Part shown: positions 45,101 to 57,900 of the stretch, in pieces
Layout of the letters: every line of letters starts with the position of its first letter
Position numbering within the stretch: position 1 is the stretch's first letter
Source: Sciurus carolinensis
Lineage: Eukaryota > Chordata > Mammalia > Rodentia > Sciuridae
Assembly (NCBI RefSeq): GCF_902686445.1
Contig: NC_062226.1
Span: forward strand, 13,860,001 to 13,924,000
Direction: 5' to 3'
DNA: 64,000 bases
Notes under the pieces: generated by a model
What the model saw: the letters and a program-made list of their open reading frames with translations, nothing else
What the model was told of the DNA's origin: nothing
Databases searched by the model: none
Translations under genes and position numbers: made by a program

Positions 45101-45699
45101 TTTTTAAGTCAGAGATGTAAGGGACTTTTTTTTAATCCTTTGCTCTTACAAAAGGCCACTTCTGGTGAGCCTCCTACAGGATCATCTCCTGGAGGCTCCT
45201 GAGACCCCTGTCCTCCAGCAGGTATCGCCCTTCCAGGTGGAACCGGAGGTCCTCCTTTCCGCCAGAGCCTCTCTGCTCCATCTGTCCTGCAGCCCCAGCC
45301 TGGCTGCTGGAAACTGGAAGACCACAAGCAGTTCAGCCTCTGTAATAGGTGGGAGACTTACATACATCCCAGGTGAAAAACAGGAAAGCAAAAGGTTGTT
45401 CCCTACTCCAAAAATCCACCTTAGAATCAAGACAAAACAAAACAAAACAGAACAAAAACAGCTTCATAGGTGCCTCGAGGAAGGTCAAACCAAACCAGCA
45501 AGGTAGGGCGGCCTCCTCCCTTGGCAGTCAGGCCCACAAGAATTAGGGGTCTGATTAAACGAGAAGGAATCTGTTGTCAAATCCGTGATTTAAAGAAAAA
45601 AAAAAAAAAAAAGTGTTTTACCTTTTAAACTAAAATTCTACACCAACACTAATTTCCATAACTCTTTTGATTAATATACACATTGAGAACAAGTAGCCG

Positions 45700-46760
45700 T
45701 GGGTGTGTCGGGGTGCGTGCGCGCGCGCTGTGTTTGGATTAAAAAGCAGAAACGATTTCTTCATACACCCGGTTTTGTAAAAGCGCAGCGCCTAAGGGAC
45801 CGCCGAGTCCCGACTGCGCCAACTCTCTCAGTCTGGGCAAGCCCCGGGCTCTTAGCAGGAACCCAGGAACCGGTAAGACTCCGGTTTGCTGCTCCAAGTC
45901 ATCGGGGTGCGGGATTCCCGCAGGCAAGGGGCCGCGGCGGGTTCGGATTCCAGGAGGGCGCGGGTCTCCTGGCGAGCGCAGTACTCGGTGAGCGCGGGGC
46001 TCTCGGGGCGGCACTCTGTGCGCGCAGCAGGGCACTGATGCGCGGCCCCGGGAGCGCAGCGCGCGCCGCGGGCCTCAGTTTCCCCCGGAGGGGAGGGCTC
46101 GCCCCGCCCCGCCCCTGGGCGGGCTCCGGAGCAAGCGCGGCCGCGAGGACCGCCCCCGCCCTGCCTTCGGCGGCTTCCGCCGGCCTGGCCACGTCCTGGG
46201 CGCCCACCGGAAGCTCCCGGCCTGGTGGCGGGGAGGCCGCGGCGGCGCCGAGGTTGGTCACCTTGCACCCCCAGCCCGGGACCGCGGGGTGCCTCCGGTC
46301 CCGCCTGCCAAGCACGCCCCGGGTCGCGCTCGCACGAGCTGGGCCCCCCACGTGCCGGCCTCGCGGCGCCCAGGCCCTGGTACCCGCGCCGCAAAGCCGG
46401 TCCCCGACTCTCCCTCCCCAGCCCTTCCTGCGGGCGCCCGGGGCACCCCTGGGGCTCCTTCGTCCTTGAGCAGACGCGGGCTGCTTCTCTTCCCGCGCTC
46501 TGCGCGCATCTGAAATTGTGACTGTGGCGAAACGACAGTCACCTGCCCTGGAGGTCGTGCGGGCAGCGCTGGGGCGACAGACAGGCAACCCGCATCTCAG
46601 AGCTGGGCAGCAGGGGGTTGTGCGGGGCCGGCGGGGCGCGATGGGATCAAAAGCCGGGCGCCCGACCCCATCGCGAGGGTGGGCCACTGAAACTTCCCTG
46701 GGGACGTGGAGTCCGGGCCCGGAGCGCCCCAAGGACGAGTGGGAAGATTGGGGCACAGGA
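45700..46760. promoter_or_regulatory. CpG island, likely TRAF1 promoter region
   Basis: About 1 kb is extremely GC- and CpG-rich compared with its surroundings, with GC-box clusters such as gccccgccccgcccctgggc at 46101-46120. It lies 2-3 kb upstream of the TRAF1 ATG on the same strand and has no other gene nearby. Donor-like sites (ccg|gtaaga at 45873, tcg|gtgagc at 45988) could end an untranslated first exon, but no exon can be fixed from sequence alone. Confidence 0.65.
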
Positions 46761-47269
46761 CACAGCCTCCGTGGGTGGAACCACTAGGAAGGGATAGATG
46801 GAGGTTCAAGGTGGTAGGGATAGGAGGCAAGGAGACCGATGGAGGGCAGCAAGAGACGCAGGGAGGGACTCCCTCGAGGGGGTGCGGGAAGCGAGGAAGG
46901 GATTCCGGGAGGAAGGGATTCCGGAAGGAAGGGCCAAGAGCAGTCAGTTGCTGACCAGCGGGCTGGTCAGATAAATACTGGGACAAGCCTAAGACATGTC
47001 GCAACCCTGACATCTCTTTGCCAACAGACCCTGGAAGCCCTGGAAAGGTGGGTGGTTGAATTTATCTTGGGCCAGATGACAACATCCAACCCGCCCTGCC
47101 CCCTTGGGAGGCTCAGTTTAAGTTGACAGATGCGAAAATACTCTATATGTGTAATTTAACATTTTAATCTTCTCCCTTGGTTTTGAGGAGCCAAGGAACT
47201 GTGGCCATAAAGTAAGTAAAATGTCAAAGCCTTCAAGTACATCATTTGGACCACAAACCCTGCCCCACT

Positions 47270-47462
47270 CTCACCCACCATCTCATTCAGTCATCACAAA
47301 CATCGGGGTGAAGTGGTATCACTATCCACATTTTTACAGATGCAGAAACTAAGGTTCAGAGAAGTAAAGCCCTTGTTTGAGGACCCTGAGCTCGTAAGTG
47401 GTAGATGCAACCTCCCAACTCAGATCTGTCTGACCTCAAAGCCCATGATGTGAAACCACTCT
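47270..47462 (-). repeat. MIR SINE remnant
   Basis: cattcagtcatcacaaacat, tgcagaaactaaggttcaga, gtaagtggtagatgcaacct, then tgaaaccactctga match MIR in reverse. Confidence 0.7.
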
Positions 47463-48308
47463 GAACATGTGCAGAACCCCAGCGGCAGCTCAGTGGGATG
47501 GAAAGATGAGCAGGGGTCACCTTTCCATTGATAAATGAGAGGAATGGTATGCTCTGACCCGCTTCCCTGGCTCGGAGGCTCTACCCAGTTGCCTTGCTTA
47601 CAACTCTTCTGTGGTGGAAAAACTCAGAACCTGGAGACCCTCAGCCCTGGTGTGAATCCCACTCCACGGCTAGAGGTTTTGTGACTTTAGACCAAGCCTT
47701 TTGCTTCTCTGAACCTGTGTGTGACTGCAGAAGAATTCCCAGCAGGTTGTTGTACCGATTGGCAGAGAACAGATTGCCCAGCACCCGGTAGACACCAGGA
47801 GCCTTGGTTCCCACGGTTCACTTTTCCTGCAGGTGGGTCTACATCCCACTTGGCTGCTGAGCCCCACTCTCTAAGATCCTTATTTATTTAGTGCTTTGTT
47901 CTCCTCAGAGCAGGGAAGTGGTGGCTCCCGCCCCGAGCTTGTAGCCACCTATGACTTCCTGAATGGGGCTGTGGAGAAAGGGCCTGGCGGAGTCTGAGGT
48001 CCTAAGGCCTGGGACTTCAAAGAAGGGGGGGAGCTCTGTTGGTCATTGTTGTGGCTGGTGCAGGCAGGGTTGGGCCATCAGAGGCCTTCCAGCTGCCTCT
48101 GCTTGCCTTGGTCACAGAGTCCCAGAATCCTAAAGCCCAGAGACAGACCACCTGTCAAAACTTACTTTTTTTTTTTTTTTTTTTAACAGATGGGGTAACC
48201 AAGACCTACAGTGAGAAAGTGACTTTTACCTGAGGTCACCCAGGTAAAAGTGACAAGGCAGAACTAACGGGCCTTGAACCTGAATTTTGGACCAGCCTCC
48301 AGGACCCT

Positions 48309-48318
48309 GGGGATTTCC
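48309..48318 (+). promoter_or_regulatory. NF-kB consensus site upstream of TRAF1 ATG
   Basis: GGGGATTTCC fits GGGRNWYYCC exactly, about 470 bp before the start codon. TRAF1 is a well-known NF-kB target with kB sites in its human promoter. Function here is inferred from motif and position. Confidence 0.45.
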
Positions 48319-48786
48319 ACCAGAAGGTGAGCACCCCACTGAGAACTTTACACTGTTCAGAGGTCCCAGGGGACAGGACAAGTGGCCAACTGTGGCTTCC
48401 GCCAATGTGCGCCAGGGAGAAGGCAGAGGAAGCCAGCAGCAGCCTGTGGTTCTCAGACAGGGGACCCCTGACTCCTGAAAGTCTGTGACATGCTTCTTTT
48501 TTTCTGACTCGTTCTCTTACTCTTTCTCACTCTAAAAAAATGACTGGACACTCCTAAAGCCTTCAGTCACTGTCCAGGGGATTTTTCTCACCACAAAGGG
48601 TAATTCCTACTCCATCCCTGTGGTGACTCAGCTCTGACGTTGAACGACACAAGCCAGAGAGAAGATAAAGTCACCAGAGACTCTGCTCACCAAAGAGGGT
48701 GACCCAGGCTAGAACTCTCCTCCTCCTCTCCCCACGGACTCCACGGGGCTGTCCTCTGGACTGGAGCAACTCACACGGCCCTCAAG

Positions 48787-48926
48787 ATGGCCTCCAGCTC
48801 AGCCAGCAGCCCCCGCCCGGCCCCGGATGAGAACGAGTTTCCCTTTGGGTGCCCTCGCACTGTCTGCCAGGACCCACCAGAGCCCAGGGCCCTCCGCTGC
48901 ACAGCCTGTCTCTCTGAGAACCTGAG
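48787..48926 (+). CDS. TRAF1: TRAF1 first coding exon
   Basis: The ATG at 48787 opens [20 protein letters not shown] and continues to CTACLSENL, with donor gtgagg. The start and the acidic/Pro-Ser stretch match mammalian TRAF1. Any untranslated exon(s) upstream were not resolved. Confidence 0.95.
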
Positions 48927-51900
48927 GTGAGGAGATAGGGAGCAGAGGGTGGGTAGAAAGGAGGTGCTGGGGAGGGACCCTGATGCAAGGGGAGGCTGAG
49001 AGGAGCCCGGGACATCAGACAAGTGACTGCACCTCTCTGGGCCTCAGCTTCCATACTCTTCTCCTTGACACTGCCCCTGTGGCTGTGGGTGGGAGGAGAA
49101 GTAGCCCTGGCAAGATGGCAGCTCCACAGTGTCCATCTACCTCAGTGAGCTCTGCTGCTCGCTCACCGTGTGGCCCGGGGCAGACTGCCAGAGTCTCTGA
49201 GCCCCAGCTTGCTTATCTGTAAAGCTGGTTTCTGCCTTGCAAAATTGTTACAAGACCTAATGAACAATATTCAAAAAAGTTCATATAATATTGAATATTC
49301 GACCCCTTGGTGGATAACAAATGGTTAAACAAATATGTCTCAGTATTCTGCTGGGAACCCTTTAAAAGGGGGTGAAGATAAGATAAAAATACATACTTAT
49401 GTAGATATTTATGTTTAAAATGTGAACAACTCAGCAGTGCATGGCATCAGTAGTACTTCAGCATCCTGTCTTAAGCAACTGTTATGTACCTGCTGTGTGC
49501 AAGTACTCCTTCCTTATGTCCTCAGAACCACCTAGAGAGGTAGGTGCTATTATTATCCTGTTTTACAATTGGGGACCCTGAAGCCTTGTAGAGAGATGAG
49601 GTCAGCTTGCCCTAGGTCAGTTTCCTGGCAAATATGTGCTCTTGAGTAGCCATATGCTGTGACCATGACCTTTTCTCCGGGACTTTTCAGCTTAAGGTGG
49701 GAAAACTGAATCAAGCTGAGTGAAAATTGCAAATGTGGCAAAGAAGAGGTAGGCAGGAAGTGTAGAAAGAGGGTGGGAGGTCCTGTGAGTGGAAAGGGCA
49801 GGTGGGAGGGGAAGGCACAAAGCAGCAACCTCTGCCAGCTTTGGACTCATTCCACTTTGGCCCATCCACTGACCTCCAGGGCCTCAGTTTTCTCACCTGG
49901 AAAATGGCTGAGGTCAGTAAAATTCACTGAGTCAGTATCACCTGGGAACTTTATAAGACCTGGGTGCCCATGTGCAGCTCAGGTCAGAATCTGATGCCCT
50001 ATCCTGAGAACTCCAGGCTAGACGATGACTGAGACCCCGTCTTGTCCTAATAGGCCATGGTCACCTGTAGTCACCAGTATAGGAAACCAAAATGGAATAG
50101 AGGCTGCTGAGAAGAGTGACTTCAGTTACATGTCCTCAGTCCCTGTCTTAATTCCCGGGGCCACTTTCATGTTTAATGTTTCTGCAATAAGACACACAAG
50201 TATTCTCACCAAGTGGGACAAGCAAGGATCAGTTCAGCTCAGGTTTGGCTACAGAAAAACATGGATGACCCAAGCTTTGGAGGTTTGAGATTGGTGGCTC
50301 CGGGATTCTGAACCTGTATGACCACTGATGTCAGCCACCATGCTGGGCGGGGCAGGGCTTTTAGAGCTGCCAGGGGAGAGGGCGGTACAGGGAGTGAACG
50401 CCACACTCAGGGCATTTGCTCATGTGTCCCCAGGAACAGCCCAGATGGGATCTGTCCCAAATGCAGAGGGGATAACCTCCAATCTGAAAGCCCAGGAAGC
50501 CTTCTGACTCAGGAGAAGGTATGTTGGCACAGCCAGGAAAGGGTGTCTGTCCATTTTCCTGATTTGCCCATGTTGGGGTCAAGGAGGCAGCTGCCCAGCT
50601 GGCCCCTGGCAGGCACCTCCCTCTTTTGCTTTGAGCCTGGACTGAATTCACTTAATAAGCAGTGAGGAGATTAGCGTTCACTGTGAGGAAGCGTCTTCTC
50701 CAAGGCCACCTGATGGTCTGTGATAGATTTAGGGTGAGAACCATGGTCTAGACCAGCTGTCCATGAACTGTGGCTCCTGTGTCAAATCTGGCCACCACCT
50801 GTTTTTGTACAGCTCAAAAGCTGAGACTGGTTTTTATATTTTTAAATGGTTGGAAAAAAATCAAAAGAACCATGGTATTTTGGTATGCATGAAAATGACC
50901 TGAAATTCAAACGACTGTGTCCATAAATAAAGTTTTATTGATATATGTCACACCCACTCATTTACATATTATCTGCAGCTGCTTTCTCCCTACAGCAGCA
51001 GAGTACTTGCCTCAAGACTTCAAAGCCCAGAAGATTTACTCTGAGGCTCTTAACTGAACAAATTAGCCAGCCTCCTGATGCAGGAAAAGACCATTGTCAG
51101 TACCCCTCTCAGGTTCTGTCAAGCTGTGCTTCTAGTAGTAAGAGACACCTTTGAACGCGTGAGGAGCCAAGGAGATGTCCTCAGATACCACAGTCTAGAA
51201 CTCTGTCCCTGCAAACTGGTAGAACTCTCCTTGGGTATCTGCCCAGCCCAAAAGTTTTATATCCTACCAGTTCATGAAAATAAAATTTTTTAAATAAGCA
51301 AGTGAATTTTTATAAAGCTAAATTATTTCCACTTAGAGAATCAACTGTACTCTGAGACTGTGTCCTTCTTGTACATGTCTTTGTGTAAACAAAAATGTGA
51401 TAGTAGATGATAGAGTTTCTGGTAAAGCCCTTACCTGGTACAATAAAAAGATAGCAATCTTTACGCTAATATAATCTCCCAATTAAAGCAACAAAATTCG
51501 TGTGGGCCGTGAATGCAAACATGTAGCAATCACTGCTCAAAATCCAACCCCCTCGTTTGTGTATGAGACCCAAGACCTGCTGGGGAGTCTGGTGGGTCCT
51601 CACTGCCCCTCTGTGAGACAGACATCTGGCCTCTTTCAGACAAGTTTCCCTCTTGCCTCAAACAGCGTCCACAGCTCAGGAGCCTGGCATTTGAGGGTTT
51701 GATGGTTTTGTATAATTCACTGCATGGTTGGAGGCACTGTTTCCTCCTCTGTGAAGTGAAGATGTCGAGTTGGTTCTGCAGGGCCTTTCCAGTATCTGTG
51801 TTGTCCAGGTGTGGGTCACCAGCTGCCAGGGCAGCTCTTCTTTCCATCTGCTGAGCTGAGCCAGAGGCAGGCGCATCTCCCTTCTCTGCGCTGGTGGGTC

Positions 51901-54900
51901 CCTGTCATTCAGAAAGTTTGGGGGAAATTCCTGCCCTACTCAGAACTGGCTCGAAGGGCTTTCCTGGACCTTCCTCAGCAGCCCACTGCGGCAGGATCAG
52001 GTACACTTTCTTGGACCTTTACACCCTACTCTGTAGTAAGAGTTAATTGGAACCACTGATCCATGGAAGAACTTCCCGAGCCTCCTGTTGGGATGTCATC
52101 CTGGAGAGAGACTTAGACTCTGGGGACTCTGAGGGCCCTAGAGAGCACAGTGTGAAACTTGCTGTCTTTAACTGAATGAAGTGACTTTCATAGTGGAATT
52201 ACAGGGGTTCCAACAGGCATAGGTTGGGCATAGGTGCAAAGGCCTGTTTGATGCAGGGAGACCTCCCTCCCTTCTGGCTTCCGCACCCAGCACAGCCATC
52301 TCTCTCCTTTTGAAAAGGGACCTGGTGGCTGGGTCAGTGGTGATCACCTGCACAAAACCAAAGAGTGGAAAGACTAGGGACTCCTCTGACTCCTGCCCCT
52401 GATGGGAATTTTGGGGGACTTTTGACCAAGGGAAAGCTGCTGGTTATCACTCAATACTTTGCATCTGTGTTAATGACTATGTTGGTCTGTTTATCTGGGG
52501 GAAGACAGAAAGTGGAAACAGGATAGAGGGGCTGGAGACCAGCGGAGCTTAGCCCCAAGGTGCCCACCCCTGCAAACACGCCGTCTGCTTCTCAGCTTGT
52601 GCTTGTCCTTTGACGTCCGTCATTAGTTGAATATCTTCCTCAGAAGGGCCAGGAGCCCTGGACTGGCTGGCTAGTGAAAGTCACACATATTAGAGGATTA
52701 ATGTTGACCTAGTTAGAGACTTTGTTCTTGTCTGGAATAATCTTTCTGAAGAAATAACAGTGAAGTAGGGGACAAACCAGTGACTGGAAAAAAAAATATT
52801 CACTTCTGTGTGCCAAACCCCCACAAATGGGATTGTTTCCTTCACTCCCTTCCCCCTGAGACCCATTCACCAAGGTCAAAATCAAGCTGGCATCTGATGT
52901 CAAGGGCTCACAATAGTGCTGCAACTCCTTCTAGAGTCTGAAAATGGCGGGAATTGGAGCTGTCTAGTTCGGTGTCCACTCGGGGCTGGGTTCCTGCCAT
53001 GTGGCGTCGTGTCCTTCCCAGGCCAGGAGCTCGTTACTCCATGAAACGTCTGTCCACGCGGGGGGACTCTACGACAGCAGTGATTTTTTTTCTTTACTTG
53101 TGCTGAGCTGAAGTCTGTCTCCTGTGAGGGCCAGAAAGGCACGTCAGCCTCCTGTTCCAGGGGTCCTTCCTGATCTGGAGGAAGACACATACCACATCCC
53201 CGTTGCATCTGTCCCCTGTCTCTATGCCTCTGGGGTAAATGTCCTCCATCTGTCTGTGTACCCTGAAGCGTGATGCCTGGACCCGAACCCCTTGATGGTT
53301 TGCAACTATAATCTCACTGACCCAGTGGTGTCCTGTGTGGTGGGAGGTGGTGGTGTCCCTATTTTACTGATTATATCAAGGCCCAGGGAGGAAGAGATGT
53401 TGGTATCTGGACCAAAATCACATAGCAAGAGGGAGGCAAAGCCAGACTCCTACTCCTGCCTCCTAGACTGGTGGCTTCTTCTCCGTGCTGCCTCCAAATG
53501 GGGACTCACCTTCCCCCATGTGCTCTGCGTGCGTCAGCCTTAAGTGCTAGGACCCACCGAGTGCTGCGGAGAGCAGGCGTGGGTGGGTAAGACCACCTTC
53601 AACCAGGAGAACCAGGGAGGGCTTCCTAGAGCAGAGGGCAGCAGAGGGGAAACTGGCCCAGTTACAGAGGAAGGCAGGACCTGGCAGGCAACAGACTGGC
53701 CAAGTGCCCTGGAACTAGGGTGCCTACCCGTCAGCACCAGCGGAGGCCGAGCCTGCCCCCCCCCCCGGCCCTCCAGATCCTCAGCCAGTCTCTGTGCCCA
53801 GTCTGATGTGGTGGCAGCACCCGGCACGTGTAGATCCCCCTCGTTCCACACAGTGGCTGCACAGAGACAGCCCTTCTGCTCCTGGCACCCTCCTGACACA
53901 TTCTTGGGGATCCCCAGATCCCTGAGTGGGGGCCTCCCCTGGGGACCTTCTGTGACCCCATCACAAAGGGACTGGGTGGCCGGGGTGGTGGGGAATTCCA
54001 CACACCCAGACGCTCGTCAGACACAGAAGGACAAGTGTCCCCTGGGCGGGCATTCTGTTTTCTCTGTTTCCTCCTCAGAGGAAATTCCACTGCCAACTTT
54101 ATATTTAGCAATTGGCAAGCAGGGAGGCCGTTCCCCCGGGGCCACTTGGGGCACCAGGCATACACCAGGGTTGGCCTGGCACAGACCCCCTGTCATTCCT
54201 CTGCAGCCCCCTGTCCCATTGGCCCCTGGCCTTCAGGTGAGGCCCCCCTTTGATCAAGGTGAAGACTCCGAGGTGGGGAGGAAGGACCTGGACAGGGACC
54301 TCAGGCTCTGGGCTTTACCTTGCCTGACCTGTTGCCTCCTGTATGTCCCTGACCACTCGCTCCTCCTCAGAGCCCTGTCCCTCTCCCATTGCTGAGGCCG
54401 CCAGAGTCACACAACACCAAGCGAGCAGCACCCGCTCCAGGGCTGGAACTGTGGAGGGGAGGCCGACCCGGCTGTCCTGGGCCCAGTTTCAGTCTGTCAA
54501 GCTGCAGCTGATCCAGCCTGCCTGCCACCAAGGGCTGCTGCATGGATCCCACGAGACGTGCAAAGACGCTTCCTTCCTCTGTGATTGGAAGGTGTTCTAG
54601 GTACACACACACATTTAGGGACGTTCTTTTCCACCTGAGGAAATCCGATGGAGTTTCACAGAACTGGTCCTGAAGAGCTTGAGATGTGGGGGTTGAATGA
54701 GATGCAGGGACCACTGGGAAGAGGCCGGGAGGTCCTTAATCTGCAGGACGCATGCTCATAATAGCAGTGCTACCACTCACGGCGAACGTTTATTGAACAT
54801 TGTATTAGGCAGAAAAGTATCCCCTGGAGATGTCCACATCGTAGTCCCCAGACCCGTCGATGGTCCTCGTGTGTCTTTTCTAGGACTGCCATAACTAAGT

Positions 54901-57900
54901 ACAACACGGGTGAGCGAGCAACAGGAATGTGCTCCCTCGGCGTTCTCAGGCAAGGTGACGGCAGGGCTGGCCTCCTCCACGGCCTCTCTTTCCTTGTGTC
55001 TTTACTTAGTCTTCTGTGTCCAAATGTCTCCCTCTTGTAAGGACACTAGTCAGATCAGGTCGCATCCATAAAGACCTCATTTTAGCTAAAAAGGCCCCGT
55101 CTCCGCAGTCCGAGATGCCGGGGTGGCAGGGGCTGCTGAGCTCTTAACAGTGGCCAAGGAAGACGGTGGGTGTGATTAGATGCAGGATTTTGAGGTGGGG
55201 CTACTACCCTGGGCTACCTGCCTGATCACAAGGGTCCTCCCAAGAGGGAGCAAGCCATGGAAGATGGTGTGCACTGGCTTCCAAGATGAGGAAGGGGACA
55301 CCCACTAAGGGCTGAAAGCTTAAGGCAGCTGGTAGAAGCAGAAAAAAGCGAGAACATAGATTCCCCACCACCATATCCAGAGGAAACGCAGTCCTGCCGA
55401 CAGCTCGGTGTTGGGACTCCTGGCCTCCAGAACAGCATGGTAATAAATTTGTGTTAGACGTCCGTAGAGTTCCGTGGGAGCAATAGATAACTGGTACTAG
55501 CACACACGTGTGGTATCTCATTTAACCCTCACAGTGACTCTAATGACTCACAGTTGTCCACTGTTATCCCCATTCCACAGATGGGGAAACTAAGACATGG
55601 AGAAGTTAGTGACTCTCCTAGGGCCACCTGGCTAGTATGCGAAGTGACAGAAACAGGCTGTGAACTCCAACAGGCTGACTCCAGAGCCCACATCCCTAAC
55701 CCCATGCACAGCTGATGAGACAGGGCAGCCTGGCTGATCCCTGAGGCCTCCGAAGGCCTCACAGTCACCTGCCCCTCCTTCAGCATTCGAGGCTGGTCAC
55801 AGCCCACACCTGTGCCCATGTCCTAGTGCGGCCCAACATCCACGAGGCACTTACCCCGCGGAGGCTTCTGAATCATGGATGTGTGGGACTCTCAGAGCTC
55901 GAGAGCTTCCTCAGGTCCGTTGGCCTGCTCCCAGGTCCCCCTGCGTCCTGGTTCCCACATGTCATCAAAGGGACCAGTTGGGAGAGGCTGCGTTGCCACC
56001 AGAGCAGCGTCTCCCTGCCAAGGCCGCCCTCTGCCCGTCTCCTGTGAAACATCTGTTTTCTGTTTCTCCTTAGGAACAACTTGTCCCTGCAGCCCAGGCC
56101 GCCAGGGAGAGGCAGGCTGGGCGGTGACTGGCTGTGCGTGAGTCCCAGCCAGCTGCTCCTGAAGCCCACGGCCCTCTGCTTATTTTACTGTTGGAGGAGT
56201 GACTGGCGGGCTTTGTGTTTACTCAGCCCAAAAGACCCCTCTCCTCCCTCCATTTTTCCAGTTCCTCTTTCACTCTGTCCCACAAGTTCATTTCTTCAAA
56301 TCGAAAGAATGAGCTGTCATAAAACTGAGTTGTTATTTACATGCAGTAAAATCTTCTTGTTTTAAGTGTCCAGTGTGATGAATCCCGGTTAAAGCATAAA
56401 ACCATCTTAGTGGTAGTTCTGCCCCAGAAAAGGCTGCCTGGGTCCTTGTGAGTCTCCTTCCACCTCAGATCAGTAGCCCATCTACTTTCTGTTACTGTAG
56501 CCTTGTTTTTTTTCTAGAATCCCTTCAGAGCAGAATCGTGGGCCCTGGCAGGGTGGCATGCATCTGTGACGCCAGTGACTTGGGAGGCTGAGGCAGGAGG
56601 ATCATAGGTTGGAGGCCGACCTCGGCAACTTAGCAAGACCCCGTCCAAAAAAATTAAAGGGACTGAGGATTTGTAGCTCAGTGGCAGAGCACCCCTCAGT
56701 TCAGTCCCCCACTGAAAGAAAAGAAGAAAGGATGGAATCGCGAGCATGTCATCTTTTGTGTTTGACTTCTTCCACTTGGCGTAATGTTTTCAGGGTTTTC
56801 CCTGTGTTTCCTCTGTCGCCGTTTCATGCGTTGGCTGAGCCGTGTTCTGCGGTATGGACATGTTTTCGTTATCTGTTCACCACTTGGTTACATCTGGATT
56901 GCTCATAGTTCGGGGCTGTTACGAGCAGAGCTGTCATGGACAGTCCATTCCCGTCTAGGGGTGGACTATGTTCATTTCTCTTGGGTAAATTGCTAGGAGT
57001 GGAACGTGCGGTAGTCTGGCGACTTTATAGGTGTGGCTTATACCTAAGTTTTGTTTAGAAGGGTGGTTTTGCGTGATAAGAGGCTTCCACGGTGTCTGTA
57101 CCCAGCACACCCGAGCGCCCTCCCTGCTTCCCTTCCTTGCCGGAGCTCGATGTTGTCACTGTTTAACTTCATCTGCTCTAGCAAGTGGATCGTGGCCTTT
57201 CACTGTGGTTATGGTAACTGGTGACGCGGAGCATCTTTTCACGGGCTCATTCTCCTGTGGTGAAGTATCCATTCAGTATTCTGCCCCCAGACCAGTGGAG
57301 GCCCCCACAGAGTGAATGATGAGCACAGAGCCACGTGGAAGGAGTCTCGCTGGTGCTGTCCAGGGTGACCGCAGGGGCCCTGTCCTGTATTGAAGGAAGG
57401 TCGTAAGAGGGCTGAGGCTCAGAGGGTGGAAAGGAGTTGTCCAGGCTGAGGGACCAGCCCAGCTCCTACTCTGATGGGTCCTGGTGCTCGCAGAGAGCCC
57501 TGGGGGCGACCACAGGGATACCCATAACATGTCCTTGGTGACTCCATTGTCTTTCCAGGTTCCCCCTGAGATGGCCGAGGCTGGAGCCCGGTGCCCCTTT
57601 GCCGGCGTTGGCTGCTCCTTCAGGGTAAGCGTCTGCATGTGAGAAAGGAGCTCTGTCCACTGTGGTCATGTCCTCCAGGTCTCCCTTCTCAGCCCCTCTG
57701 GCATTTTCGCACAACCTCAAGCTACTCCTCGGGATGTCCCTTACACCAACGACTTTCCAAATGACAAGTCCCACTATTAAGTCACCACAGTGCCCAGGGA
57801 AGTTCTTAATGTCTCACCTGAGACCCCCCCACGCCTCTCTCCATGGTCCTGAATTGGGATTGGGCCGCAGGGAGGATGGTTCTCTGGAGACTTGGACGTC

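Larger units (their letters stand above)
35786..45699. other. C5-TRAF1 intergenic region, right part
   Basis: L2, MIR and LTR remnants lie in otherwise unassigned sequence. Stretches near 36000-36400 and 41585-41720 look L2-like but are too diverged for firm limits. A donor-like gaag|gtaaga follows 42552 without other exon evidence. No gene was recognised. Confidence 0.5.
46761..48786. other. TRAF1 upstream region / probable 5' intron
   Basis: This lies between the CpG island and the TRAF1 ATG. It contains MIR remnants, a T-run followed by aacag at 48166-48189 that could serve as an acceptor but lies in MIR-like sequence, and one kB motif. Untranslated exon limits cannot be set. Confidence 0.5.
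50519..57558. other. TRAF1 intron 2
   Basis: The largest TRAF1 intron, about 7 kb. It holds hAT, LTR-like, MIR, SINE and ancient L1 remnants and two perfect kB motifs. A long GC-biased open frame at 53544-54395 has no family resemblance. Confidence 0.7.

Noticed and set aside
45699..46756. Long open frames on both strands (256 codons +, 285 codons -) in the GC-rich region
   Set aside because: They overlap in several frames, are rich in Pro/Ala/Arg/Gly, show no domain, and lie in a CpG island where stop codons are rare by composition.
53544..54395. 283-codon open frame in TRAF1 intron 2, with exon-like CAG sites near 54079 and 54371
   Set aside because: No family resemblance, GC-biased composition, an opposing minus-strand frame, and TRAF1 exons 2 and 3 join directly in known proteins.
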